Shown here piece after piece: positions 53,459-64,000 of a stretch of DNA of 64,000 nucleotides. The notes below the pieces were generated by a model. That model was not told where the DNA came from. It worked only from the letters and a program-made list of their open reading frames with translations, and made no database searches. Origin of the DNA: Galeopsis tetrahit. Lineage: Eukaryota; Streptophyta; Magnoliopsida; Lamiales; Lamiaceae. The translations under genes were made by a program, and so were the position numbers. Location: the NCBI GenBank assembly GCA_963675135.1, contig OY776130.1, positions 18,530,001 to 18,594,000 of the forward strand. Reading direction: 5' to 3'. The stretch's first letter is position 1. Each line of letters opens with the position of its first letter.

Positions 53459-54126
53459 GGATAATTTGAGATATGGGTAGGTTTTGGAGAAATTTGCAGG
53501 TTGATAGGTTTTCAAAAACTTGAGAGTTGGAAAGTATGAGTGCGTAGGGAAGGGAGTAAAAATCTAAGAGCTTTTATATGAACGCAAAGTTATTAACCGT
53601 TGGTTAATAATTTGTGAAGGTGGAAAAGTTAAAAACCAATTGAATATTGTGGAGTAGTGGGTTTGGGGCGGTTTGATGAAGGTTACATGTTAATCAATGG
53701 CCTTGATGATGGTACAAGAATTCTTGCAATCTTAATGAAGATTTTGCATTAAATGCTGATTTGCCATTTCGGGGGCAAAAATCTTAATAGCACACGCCAT
53801 CCTAAAATGGCCTACTCTTAGACCAAGAAATCTTTTAAATGTCTAATCAATGCTAAAAATAGCAATAATTATCCTATTTACTCGGACAAACATCCTGAGA
53901 TGTGTTCTGACTTCTGTGAAGGTCAAAATGTCTGACCAACATGCCTGGGTGGGTCCCAATGTTGCTGAGTAGGTCCCACTAGGACAGATCCCCTGACCAA
54001 CATTGCTGAATACCATAGGGACAACTTTGCTGAGTTTCCCTGTTTGGCAGACTGCTTCAGTGAGGTTGGTCAACCTTGCTGAAGTTCATCTTAATGAACT
54101 TCCCCCTTCACATGAGTTTTCTTCCT
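53459..54126. other. Spacer between pol and ORF3 of C
   Basis: Non-coding, with several short repeats of 'ccaacattgctga'-like sequence (53930-54080). It could hold a promoter or splice acceptor for ORF3, but I see no clear motif. Confidence 0.5.
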
Positions 54127-57100
54127 TCATTTTTCCATCTTCCCTGGATCAAGTAAGCCCAATTCAGCTGAGAGTTCCAAGAACCTTGCTTCAGCTAGTG
54201 GCTTAGTCAAGATATCAACTTTTTGCTTATCAATGTGAATTTTGACAAGCTTGATATCTTTCTTTTCCACATGATCCCTTATGAAATGATGCTTGATATC
54301 AACATGTTTGCATCTGGTGTGTAGCACTGGATTCTGTGAGATGGCAATTGCACTATTGTTGTCACAGAATATTGGAACTTCATTGAAGATGACTTTGTAA
54401 TCTCTAAGTGTTGTCTAAGCCAAAGTATCTGAGCACAGCAACTTCCAGCTACTACATATTCTGCTTCAGTTGTTGAAGTGGCAACTGTATTTTGCTTCTT
54501 GGAGAACCATGAGATAAGCTTGCTGCCCAAGAATTGACATGTTCCAGAGGTGGATTTTCTGTCAATTCTACATCCTCCATAGTCTGCATCTGAATATCCA
54601 GTGAGCTCAATGTTGTCATCAGCTGGATACCATAATCCAAGATTCTCAGATCCCTTGAGATATCTTAGAATTCTCTTGGCAGCATCAAGGTGGCTCTTCT
54701 TTGGATTTGCTTGGAATCTTGCACAAACTCCAACTGCAAATGTGATATCAGGCCTACTTGCAGTGAGATATAGCAAGGATCCTATGATTCCCCTGTAGTT
54801 AGTGGAGTTTGTTGATTCTCCACTTTCATCAGGATCCATTTTCCAGTTAGTATTCATAGGAATTCTGACTGGCTTGCTTGTTGCACATCCAAAATTTTTG
54901 ATCATGTCCCTTGTATACTTAGCCTGATTGATGAATATTCCTTTCTTAGATTGAGTGACTTGAAGTCCTAAGAAGAAATTCATCAATCCCATCATGGACA
55001 TCTCAAATTTGCTCTACATGAGTTTGGAGAACTTCTCACATAGCTTCTCATTTGGAGATCCAAATATAATGTCATCCACATAGATTTGGACTAACAAAAT
55101 ATCATCTCCTTCACAGATTCTGAACAGAGTTCTGTCAACAGTGCCTTTGACAAAACCATGATCTAGAAGAAACTGTGATAAGGTGTCATACCAAGCTCTT
55201 GGAGCTTATTTTAAGACATAGAGGGCTTTCTTCAATCTGTACACCTTGTCTCCTTCTTCAAAGCCTGGGGGCTGTTCAACATATACTTCTTCCTTGAGTA
55301 CCCCATTGAGAAATGCACTCTTCACATCCATTTGATACACCTTGAACCTCATGTGAGCTGCATATGCTAAGAAGAGTCTGATTGCCTCAAGTCTGGCCAC
55401 TGGAGCAAAAGTCTCATCATAATCAATCCCTTCAGATTGACAATATCCCTTGGCCACCAGTCTTGCTTTGTTCCTCACAATGATGTCATTTTCATTTTTC
55501 TTATTTTTGAACACCCATTTAGTTCCAATGACATCTTGATGAGTTGGCCTATCCACCAGCTCCCATACTTCATTTCTGGTGAACTGGTTCAGCTCTTCTT
55601 GCATGGCTATGATCCAGTTGGTGTCTTGTAGTGCTTCCTCAATATCTTTTGGTTCCTGTTCTGAAAGGAAACAACAAAACAAAGCACTTTCTCCATGAAA
55701 TCTTCTAGTTTTGATCCCTTCACTTGGATTACCAAGTATCAGGCTAGTTGGGCGGTCATGCAACCAAGTCCTTCTAGACCTGATCCCTTCAGGAGGATTG
55801 TCCTCATCTGAAGTTGGATCACTAGACTCATTAAATTCAGGAAAGTTAATTGAAGGATCAAGTTCAGGATCATATTCAGGGGTATTGCCCTCATTGTCAG
55901 ATAAGTTAACATTTTCATTGGTTCCCCCTTGAATATTGGATCCATTTACTACCTCAGCATTGCCTGCTTCTTCATTGGTAGTTGTTACCTGGATTTGAAC
56001 CGGGATGGGGTCAGTCAGTTCAATTTCACCTTCAGGTTGGTTGGCTTCTGGTTGATTGCCATTAGGTAGGTTGTCCAGTTTCTGATTGTAATCAAGTTCT
56101 GGCTGGGTGACATCTACAAACACTGTTTCCTTGCTTTGAAGCCTTAGTCTGGTTGTTCTTTGTGTTATCTCATCAAGATTCAAGTTTCTATCCCTGAACT
56201 CATTAATAGATTCATCAAACACAACATGAGGTGTTTCTTCCACAATAAGGGTTTTACAATTGTAGACTCTGTAAGCTTTGCTGATTTGTGAATATCCAAC
56301 AAATATTCCTTCATCAGCTTTGCTGTCAAAAGCTTTCAATTGCTCTTTCCCATTATTATGAATGAAACACTTACAACCAAATATGTGAAAATAAGCAACA
56401 GTGGGCAATCTACCTTTCCATAATTGATATGGGGTTTTACCTTGACCTTTAGTGATTAAAGATCTGTTTTGAGTGTGACATGCAGTGCTAATGGCTTCAG
56501 CCCAGAACCTTTTAGGCAGTTTGGATTCAGCAATCAAAGTTCTTGCTGCCTCTTTCAAGGTTTTGTTCCTTCTTTCAGCAACCCCATTTTGTTGAGGTGT
56601 TCTTGCTTCTGAAGTCTCATGAGTGATGCCATTCTTGCTGCAGTACTCATTGATGTATGAGTTTATGAATTCAGTGCCTTTGTCTGATCTGATCTTGACA
56701 ATACTTAGGCCCTTTTCATTGCTCAATCTCATCATCAGTTCAGGTAGCTTGACTTGGGTCTCCTTTTTGTTCAGCAAGAATACTACCCAAGTGTACCTGG
56801 AAAAATCATCAACAACAACTAAAGCATATTTTCTTCCATTTATACTTACTGGGATAATTGGACCAAATAAATCCATATGCAGTAGTTGAAGAACTCTCTC
56901 AGTTGAGATGACAGGCTTTCCTTTGAATGAAGCCTTGATCTGCTTTCCTTCCTGACAGGGTTGGCATATATGTTCTTTGGTGAACACTTGATTAGGCAGC
57001 CCTTTAACTATAGAGTTTCTTGCAATCTTGTTGATGGTTTTGAAGTTCAGATGGTTTAGTCTTTTGTGCCACAGCCAGCTTTGCTCATTTGTGCTTTTGG

Positions 57101-57521
57101 CAACAAGACAAACTGCTTCAGGGGTTTTGCTCCAATCTGCAAAATAGACATTTTCCTTTCTCACCCCTGTTAGTAGCACCTGTTGTGTTGAATTATCTAT
57201 GATAATGCATTCATTTGGTGCAAAATCAACACTATATCCTTTATCACAGATTTGACTTATAGACAGCAAGTTGTATTTTAGGCCTAGGACATATGAGACA
57301 TCAGTAATTTTGACATTACCAATGTTTAATGTACCATAACCTCTTGTGATTCCTTGAGAGCTGTCTCCAAAGGTAACTGAAGGACCATCTTTTTCAATGA
57401 ATTCTGAGAGAAGCTCCTTATTCCCAGTCATGTGTCCTGAACATCCACTGTCCAAGTACCATGCTGTTCTCTTATTGATGCTTCTCTTCTTCTTGTGGTC
57501 CTTGCAGACCTGCAAAGTCAA
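54127..57521 (-). pseudogene. pol: pol of element C, nearly full length
   Basis: From right to left: protease (AWYLDSGCSGHMTGN), pre-integrase, and integrase with all three core residues (VVVDDFSRYTWVV; IRSDKGTEF; QQNGVAERRNK). The chromodomain-free tail, acidic linker, RT (QMDVKSAFLNG; YVDDIIFGS) and RNase H (GYSDADYGG; EAEYV) follow. The lesions are few: CAA to TAA in YGLKQAPRAWY (about 55207), CAA to TAG in LMQSKFE (about 55012), a one-base loss near 54412 and the tail in another frame. Everything before 55207 is open for 771 codons. Confidence 0.9.
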
Positions 57522-60118
57522 AATTTAGGTACCCTTTGAATGTTGGGTCCTAGAGGGTTAGTTGTACCTTTTGGAACCCAAATCTGCCTAATTACTCTGA
57601 TTGACTCAAAGTGACTGACTTGATTACCCTTTACATCTACATACACAGTTTTACCCTTAAATGCCTTGGGTGATTTCTGTGTATAAGTGTTAGCTTTGTA
57701 AGGTTCAAGAGTGTTGGTGAATTTCTTTGGGGCATTTCTCCTGAAGTTACTAGACTTAGGTGCAGCTTGGTAAGACTTTTGAGGATGGGGGTTTGGATGG
57801 CCTTTTCCTTTTGGCATGTAAGGTCCAGGCTTCTTGAAGTTTTTATACCTATCAGAGGGGTTGGGCCTTAATCCATTCAGTTGAGGTTGCCTCATTTGAG
57901 TTGGCCTTTTCTGAACAGATTTTGGACAACTCCACTGATGAGAATTCAGATAGGTTGACCTTCCATTGGTTCTACCCTTCTGAACCTCATTCCTCCTGTA
58001 AGCAATGTCTTTAACCTTTTCCTTAGGTATGGGTTTAGGGACATTGTTTACTTGAGTTGGTATAAAAATTCCTTTACCCTTATCCTTGATCAGTGGTTGA
58101 TTTACTTCCATTTCATTTTGTTGAGCCACTGATCTTACAAAAGTCATCTTAGAATTGCTTGATGAGGCAATACTAAGACCAGGTGAGGGTTCAAATGGAT
58201 TATAGCCTAATCCACCTTTTTGAGCAAATGGTCTTTGAAACCTTTAAATTTCTTCTATTGCTTTAGCAGATTTGTTCAAGGCAGACATTTTAATTTTTAA
58301 GCTCCCCTCACTCAATTTAAGAGTATCAAATTCACTAGAGAGATTGTCAAATTTGGCTTGAAGGGTTCTAAGATCAAAATCCTTTTTCCTCAAGGCCAAA
58401 CTTTTGTTGTTCAGTGACTTTGAGAAACATTTCATCATGTTCTCTCACAGTCTGTTGATACAACTCAGTTGATTTAATGTCAAACTCTGGTTCAGAAAGG
58501 TTGGGAGTTTGAGCTTTAGAATTCAGTAGCTCATTTTCTCTCAGTGCCATATTGCATACTTCTTGTAGCCTGGTGAAATCCTCAAGTAACTTCCCAAAGT
58601 TGAGTTTCAACTGGATTTCACTGGACTCATGTGTGTTAATAGAAGAGTTGGAAGATGAACATAAACTCTGGTTCAGGAAGGTTGGGAGTTTGAGCTTTAG
58701 AATTCAGTAGCTCATTTTCTCCCAGTGCCATATTGCATACTTCTTGTAGCCTGGTGAAATCCAGAAGTAACTTCCCAAAGTTGAGTTTCAACTGGATTTC
58801 ACTAGACTCATGTGTGTTAATAGAAGAGTTGGAAGATGAACATACCTCTTCATTTTCAAATGCCATTTGACAGTCATCATCGCTGTCATTGTTGGAGAAC
58901 AGCCCATCATCAGAAGAGTAGACACTCTCTTCACTTGCTGATTCCCCAGCTACCATGGCCTTTCTGTTGTTCAGCCTCTTGTCTCTTTTGATCCGCCTTT
59001 CTTTTCTTTCTTTTGAGCTCAGGTCAGGACAATCATACTGAAAGTGACCCTTTTTCTGGCAGTTGTAACACACATCTTCATCATCATTCTTCTTGCTTGA
59101 GGACTCCTTCCTCCTTGATGATGATGGTTCAGATTTGCTGTACTTCTTTCTATCAGCATATCTTTCTTCTTTCTTCTCATCAGAGACTTTGTCCTCTGAT
59201 TTGTTGTCAGGAGAGCTGAATCTCCTTCTGGTCCTGTTGTCTTGGTAAAACTTTTTGTATCTACCAAATCTGGAGTTGAGCTTCTCAAATCTCCTTGCCA
59301 TGAGTGCCAGCTCCTCCTTCATTTCTGATTTTGAAACAGTTTGAGATGATCTTTGAGTATTTTTCTTTTCTGTTTCAGCAGCTTTGAAAGCAACACCTTT
59401 GCTTGAGGAGGATGGCTCATCATGCACTTTCTTTCTGTTCAAATCAAACTCATATGCTTTGAGTTCAGAGAACACTTGCTGCATGGGCATATATGTCCCA
59501 CTTGGATGTGAGACTTCTCAGGATTTTCAAAGCAATTTCTCTTTTGGCATAGAAATTGCCAAGAGAGTTTATCTCATTCATGATGTCAGTAAATCTGCCA
59601 TCAAGATGATCAATAGTTTCATTGGGCTCCATAGAAAATTGTTCATATTTTTGGATAGCCACTTGAAGCTTGTTTTCTTTTATCTTTTGGGTACCTTCAC
59701 ACATAAGTGCTAAGGTGTCCCAAATCTCCTTTGCTGTTGTGCAGTGGTACACTCTTCCCATCACTGCATCTGGAATGGTCTGGTACAAAGTATTCATGGC
59801 AATGTAGTTCAGGTTGTGCCTTTTTCTTTCTTCAGCTGTGAACTCATCCTCATCCTTTCGTAGCAACTCCCTTGGATCTGCTTTCTGAGCATCAGTGAGC
59901 TTGGGATTTGCTTTGGTGAATGTGAAGGGCCCTCTGGTGATGACTTTGAGCATTTCATCATGCTGGCAGGCAAGATGTGCTCTCATTCTGATCTTCCAGA
60001 AATCATAATTCTCAATTGATAACATTGGCAACTTGTGATGAGAAATATGATTGACTTGGTTTGGACCCATGTTGTTGATGGTGTTGACAACATCTCCTGG
60101 AACTGCATTGTTAGCCAT
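57518..60118 (-). pseudogene. gag: gag of element C
   Basis: The ATG at 60118 opens MANNAVPGDVVNTINNMG. The UBN2-like domain runs to about 59510. A deletion there joins DIYA to MPMQQVFSELK out of frame. The second frame (59490-58636) has the basic linker, the CCHC knuckle (CYNCQKKGHFQYDC) and the acidic patch. A 181-bp tandem duplication (58482-58843) then breaks the frame in the coiled coil. The basic tail (58147-57518) ends VPKF then TGA. Confidence 0.87.
58482..58843 (-). repeat. 181-bp tandem duplication in C gag
   Basis: Units 58482-58662 and 58663-58843 repeat the codons around KLNFGKLL, DFTRLQEVCNMAL and ENELLNSKAQTPNL. They differ at a handful of positions. Because 181 is not a multiple of three, the duplication shifts the frame. 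Confidence 0.88.
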
Positions 60119-60195
60119 ATCTATAGAGATAGAATAAGATAAACACAAATAGGTTTTTCAGAAATTTGGATCAGTTCAGTGACCACAGAAATAAT

Positions 60196-60536
60196 GTGAT
60201 CAGTTGGATAAACACTCCTTCACTTAACTCCTCACTTCTACAACAAACACTCCTTCACTTAATGAGGTAAGGGTTTGAGGTTTGGTTCCAACTAGTAGAG
60301 ATATCCTTTACAATAAGAACAGTGTAAAGGCTTAGGATATCTCAATGCTAAGCTTTGGATGTTTACAAAGATTGGCTTAGCTATATGAAGTGATCAGGAA
60401 ACTTGGGATTCTGAAGAACAGCTTGGTTTCCTTTGATTGCTTGATGATAGTTTGATAGCTAGTAGTTGGATAGTTGAATCCTTTGATCACTTCTGTATTT
60501 ATAGGCAAATTTGAACAACTAACCGTTGGAGGGATA
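60196..60536 (-). mobile_element. Remnant 5' LTR of C
   Basis: Sequence from 60207 matches the 3' LTR of C at about 47370-47675, including the 'caccgttggagggata'-like edge where D inserted. The inner 400 or so bp of the LTR, the hairpin, the LTR end and the PBS are missing: the leader jumps from 'gaccacagaaataa' (60181-60195) to 'tgtgatcagttgg' and then to 'aacactcc'. At least two deletions are needed. Confidence 0.8.
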
Positions 60537-61279
60537 TGTTGGGAATAAAATGAGATATGTTTTGATTTAATACCAAAACCCCCTCTGAGACATGCCTAAG
60601 TCAAGTTAAGTATGTTCTAGAAATGTTAGAACATATAGTAAAGGCTAGATAAGGAGTTAATATGTTAGGTAGCTCTTAGTTGATTAGATACACAATTTGA
60701 GGGGGAACACATGCTTTGAAGGCCATCAAGAACAAGTCCCCTCAAGGCTCAAATTCTGGAATAATGATCAAGTCCACTGAAGGACAAGTATGCTGATCAG
60801 ATGAGTTGTCCAGAGGAGTTGTCTCCGCACAATTAATCAAGATCAAGTGCTCTGAGAGCCTGAGGTCAACTATGCTGAAGAACTAGAGACAACTACACCC
60901 TAGAGATCCTCAATGAATCATGCTAAGATCACTTTGAAGTGAAACAAAGGGTATGAGTCAAGTCATCTGAAGAAGAGCAAGCCAACCTTGCTGATAAGCA
61001 AGTCAGCTGATAGTGATAAGCAGAGTTGTCCAAATGATGAGGAATGTTGTCCTATCAATGGAACAACCTTCAGAAGCCATGTCCAAGTCCTAAAAAGAGA
61101 ATCTGAAAGTCAGACATTGGGTAGAGTGCTGCAGAATGAAGACAAAGTCTTAACAGCCGTTTATTTCCCAAATGAGGACATGTCACTATCAAGATTCTGT
61201 CTTCTAAGTTGAAGAACTGAAAGAAGACATTTATGGACATTTGAGGCTGCCTCTCCAACGGGAAAATCCTTCCTTTGTC

Positions 61280-61287
61280 TATAAATA
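61280..61287 (+). promoter_or_regulatory. TATA box of D LTR
   Basis: TATAAATA in the same context as in A ('tgtctataaatac'). Confidence 0.6.
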
Positions 61288-62122
61288 CAGAAGTGTGAAG
61301 ACCATTTGAAAGCATCTCAACACAATCCAACTAACCTCAAGTTCTTACAAGCTAGAGTGCTTTCAAAGCTTTCAAAGACTATCTTAGTCTTCAAACACTT
61401 CATCTAAGTTGTACTACATTGTATATCCATACACAAGCTTAGAGAGATATCCTATCCTTATACACTGATCTTCATTGTAAAGGATATCTCATTAGTTGGA
61501 ACCTTACTTCAACCATTACCCCTCTCAAGAGTGAAAGAGAGAAGGTTGTAGTAGTAGAAGTGGTAGGAGCTGACTGTTGAGAGAAGAACAGTTCAGTTCT
61601 GAGTTGAGAAGAGGGTACTAGGACTCTAGACATCCTAGGGATCAATTCACCAAGAGTGGTGTTCTTGATCAAGTGCACCTTGGCACTATAAAATAAGTTA
61701 ATTCCAAAGAGAAGGAATTATCCTGTTAAATCAGGGAAAGTGGATGTAGGAGCTTGAGTCTCTGAACCACTATAACTTCTTGTGTTGATTTACATTCCAA
61801 GTATTTTCATACACTCAACACTGCACACAAAACTGATCTTTCAAAGGACTAATATTCAAAGACTGTGCAAAACCTATTTTGGACAAGTTCCTTGAAACTG
61901 GACTGCCATTGCATTGACTAAGTGATTTCAGAAACTAAAGGAGTCTAAACTAAAAGGGCCAACCATTATTCCGCATATATAACTCCCCTAGATAATTATT
62001 CAACTAAGTACTCAATAGTACTTAGTAGTTTGATTATCTTAGAAGAGTTAATCATCTTCAGCAGAGTTGTCCAAGACAACCTTGCTGAGCTCTGGTTTGA
62101 TCAAATTGAAAAGAATTTGCAT

Positions 62123-62151
62123 ACAAGTGTATTCCCCCCCCATACACTTGT
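62123..62151 (+). other. Hairpin with C-run loop (D LTR)
   Basis: A perfect 10-bp stem (62123-62132 with 62142-62151) with a 9-nt T plus C loop, 24 bp before the LTR end as in A. Confidence 0.75.
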
Positions 62152-62177
62152 TATATACTCCTTTCAGGACCAACAAG

Positions 62178-62192
62178 TGGTATCAGAGCAGG
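62178..62192 (+). other. Primer binding site of D (initiator tRNA-Met)
   Basis: TGGTATCAGAGCAGG, 2 bp after the LTR end. Confidence 0.9.
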
Positions 62193-62315
62193 GGTTCAAA
62201 GACCACTGCTTCTGAAAAGCCATCTTGGTTTTCAAAATCATATATTTGGTGTGGTCACTGAACTGATCTATCTGAAATCCTATTTGACTGTTGACTAACT
62301 GTTTGTTCTTGAGAT

Positions 62316-64000
62316 ATGGCCAACAACAATGCTGCTGTTCCACCTCCTGCTGTCCAATGATTGGACAACATAGCCACAAATCCAGTCAACCACATTTCAC
62401 ATCACAAACTGCCCATGTTCTCAATAGATAACTATGATTTCTGGAAAATCAGAATGAGGGCTCATCTTGCATCTCTACACACTGATATGCTGAGAGTGAT
62501 CACAAAAGGTCCTTTTGTGTTCACATTTGTCAATCCCAAAGTCACTGAGGCTCAAAAGGCAGACACAAGAGAGATGCTCCCCAAAGATGAAGATGACTTC
62601 ACTGCTGATGAAAAGAGGAAGGATAACTTGAATTATCTTGCCATGAACACCCTCTACCAAACAATTCCAGATGCAATAATGGGTAGAGTCTACCACTGCA
62701 CAACTGCCAAAGAAATTTTAGATACTCTTGCTGAAATGTGTGAGGGTACTGAAAAGATCAAGGAGAATAAGCTCCAAGTTGCTGTGCAGAAATTTGAACA
62801 GTTTGCAATGGAGTCTGAGGAGTCCATTGATAAGTTTGCTGGTAGATTCACTGATTTGATGAATGAAATCAACTCATTGGGCAAGGTCTACACCAAGAGA
62901 GAAGTTGGATTGAAGATCTTGAGAAGTCTCACTCAAAAGTGGGATGTCTATGCTATAATGATGCAGAACACCAAGGATCTCTCCACCATGCCCATGCAAA
63001 AAATCTTCTCTGAACTCAAAGCATATGAGTTCGACCTCAATAGAAGAAAGCCTATTGAGGAACCTTCAAATCCTACTAAGGGAGTGGCATTCAAAGCCAA
63101 AACTGCTGAACCAGAAATGCAGTCCACTCCAAGATCATCAAAGTCAGTCTCAAAGACTGAAATGAAGGAAGAACTAGCCTTGATGGCTAGAAGGTTTGAA
63201 AAGCTAAATTCAAGGTTTGGTAGATACAAGAAATTCTACCAGGACAACAAATTCAGGAGATACAACCCTCCTGAAGCTCGGGCAGAGGTCAAGAAGCCTG
63301 AAGAGAAAAGATCAGAGGACAAGTACTCTGATAGGAGAAGGTCCAGTAGAGCTGACCCTTCATCATCAAAAAGAAGAGAAGAATCAAAGAAAGAAGATGA
63401 TGAAGATCTGTGCTATAACTGCAAGAAGAAGGGGCACTTCCAGTATGACTGCCCTGAATTGAGCTCTAAGGAGAGAAGAGAAAGGCAAGCTAAAAGAGAC
63501 AGAAAGTTCACCAATAGAAAGGCCATGATGGCTGGTGAAGAATCTGATAGTGCTGAAAGCTTCAACTCTTCTGATGGACTGTTCTCCAACAGTGATGATG
63601 ATGATGATGTCTGCAACATGGCTCTTGAGGATGATGAGGTATCCTCTACTTCTAGTTCACCATCATTCATCTCACAAAACAATAGTGAGGTCAACTTGAA
63701 GCTTTCCCTTGGAAAGTTGATGGAAGATTTCACTATGTTACAAGAATTTCATGATAATTGTGTGAGAGAAAATGAAAGATTGGCTATTGAACTTGCCAAA
63801 AACTCTGAGGCAGTTGTTGATGTCAAGTCTACTGAGTTGTATCAACAAGTCTTGAGAGAGCTTGAGGAAGCAAATCTCAGGATAGTTGACCAACAAAAGG
63901 AGATTGATGATCAACTTCTCTCTCAGAAGAGAAAAGATTTTGAACTTAAAATTCTAAATTCCAAGTTTGAAAACCTCTCACATGAATATGACATTCTTAA
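62316..64000 (+). pseudogene. gag: gag of element D (one early stop, runs off window)
   Basis: The ATG at 62316 is followed by a short leader and a TGA at 62358 (codon 15), where A has a sense codon. From 62361 the frame is open to the window end, about 546 codons. It has the UBN2-like domain (FWKIRMRAHLASLH), the SELKAYEFDLNRRK hinge that is shifted in A, and a basic linker. One CCHC knuckle (CYNCKKKGHFQYDC, about 63410-63451), an acidic Asp-run and the coiled coil (ELYQQVLRELEEANLR) follow. An internal ATG (for example at 62415) could restart translation past the stop. Type is set to pseudogene because of the stop; sequencing error is possible. Confidence 0.85.

Larger units (their letters stand above)
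46791..60536 (-). mobile_element. Element C: large SIRE-type copia retrotransposon with extra ORF
   Basis: From right to left: a remnant 5' LTR, gag, pol, a long extra frame, PPT and a full 3' LTR. It inserted into element G (flank GGGTT at 46786-46790). Its 5' LTR is interrupted by element D at 60536. The PBS and the LTR's inner end are deleted. The remainder of C's 5' LTR and of G should lie right of the window, beyond D. Confidence 0.9.
60537..62175 (+). mobile_element. 5' LTR of element D
   Basis: It runs from TGTTGGGAATAAAATGAG to CAGGACCAACA, 1,639 bp. It contains TATAAATA at 61280-61287 and the hairpin at 62123-62151. It is single-copy for the segment duplicated in A. Confidence 0.92.
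60537..64000 (+). mobile_element. Element D: SIRE-type copia retrotransposon (3' part outside window)
   Basis: A full 5' LTR, PBS and a gag that runs off the window. It inserted into the 5' LTR of C after GGATA (60532-60536), the probable target duplication. It is the closest relative of A in this window and the youngest layer on this side. Confidence 0.9.

Noticed and set aside
57505..57535. A -1 ribosomal frameshift site at the gag-pol boundary of C
   Set aside because: AAATTTT does not match a slippery heptamer in the gag frame, and A and F lack it. The conserved part is the CAG tract instead.

Overview
The window is repeat-rich nuclear DNA of a flowering plant, most likely a eudicot. The evidence is plant Ty1-copia and Ty3-gypsy LTR retrotransposons with plant tRNA primer sites, plant-type TIR transposons and MITEs, and one intron-containing class IV chitinase gene. 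I see no bacterial or organellar genes, no rRNA or tRNA gene, and no CRISPR. I cannot name the species. The chitinase (32507-33642, minus strand) is the only host gene that looks intact.

Left block (1-27853), a nest of elements. A plus-strand SIRE-type copia element (A, 1-12910) abuts the integrase region of a minus-strand relative (B, 12911-17164). B's LTR in turn abuts the gag region of a minus-strand Athila-like gypsy element (E1, 17165-27853). E1's gag is also split by a second member of its own family (E2, 17357-24303), which has both LTRs, PBS, PPT and a GGTGC target-site duplication but no reverse transcriptase or integrase. Element A has a 723-bp tandem duplication in its 5' LTR that doubles the promoter.

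Middle block (27854-40515). First comes the non-coding 3' end, PPT and LTR start of a plus-strand gypsy element. Its LTR is interrupted by a 1.7-kb transposon with 9-bp target duplications (29036-30761), which carries a Stowaway-like MITE and two minisatellites. The chitinase gene follows. Starting about 200 bp upstream of it is a 3.3-kb candidate TIR element (33842-37188) holding three copies of one exon of the 26S proteasome ATPase subunit RPT2. A decayed Ale-like copia element (37913-40330) ends the block.

Right block (40516-64000), a second nest. A truncated SIRE-type element F (minus) has an open gag and a full 5' LTR. A Tork-like copia fragment G (plus) is cut by the large SIRE-type element C (minus, 46791-60536). 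C carries gag, pol and a roughly 1,580-codon extra reading frame between pol and the 3' LTR. C's 5' LTR is cut by element D (plus, 60537 to the window end), which has a full 5' LTR, PBS and a gag frame open to the edge except for one early stop.

The copia elements A-D belong to one family group. They share a TGTTGGGAATAAAAT LTR start (or its remnant), an initiator-Met PBS, a hairpin with a homopolymer loop near the LTR end, and a gag with one CCHC knuckle and long coiled-coil tails. The most unusual content is the extra ORF, the hairpin, the GGCC palindrome clusters upstream of the Athila TATA boxes, and the multiplied RPT2 exon next to a defence gene.
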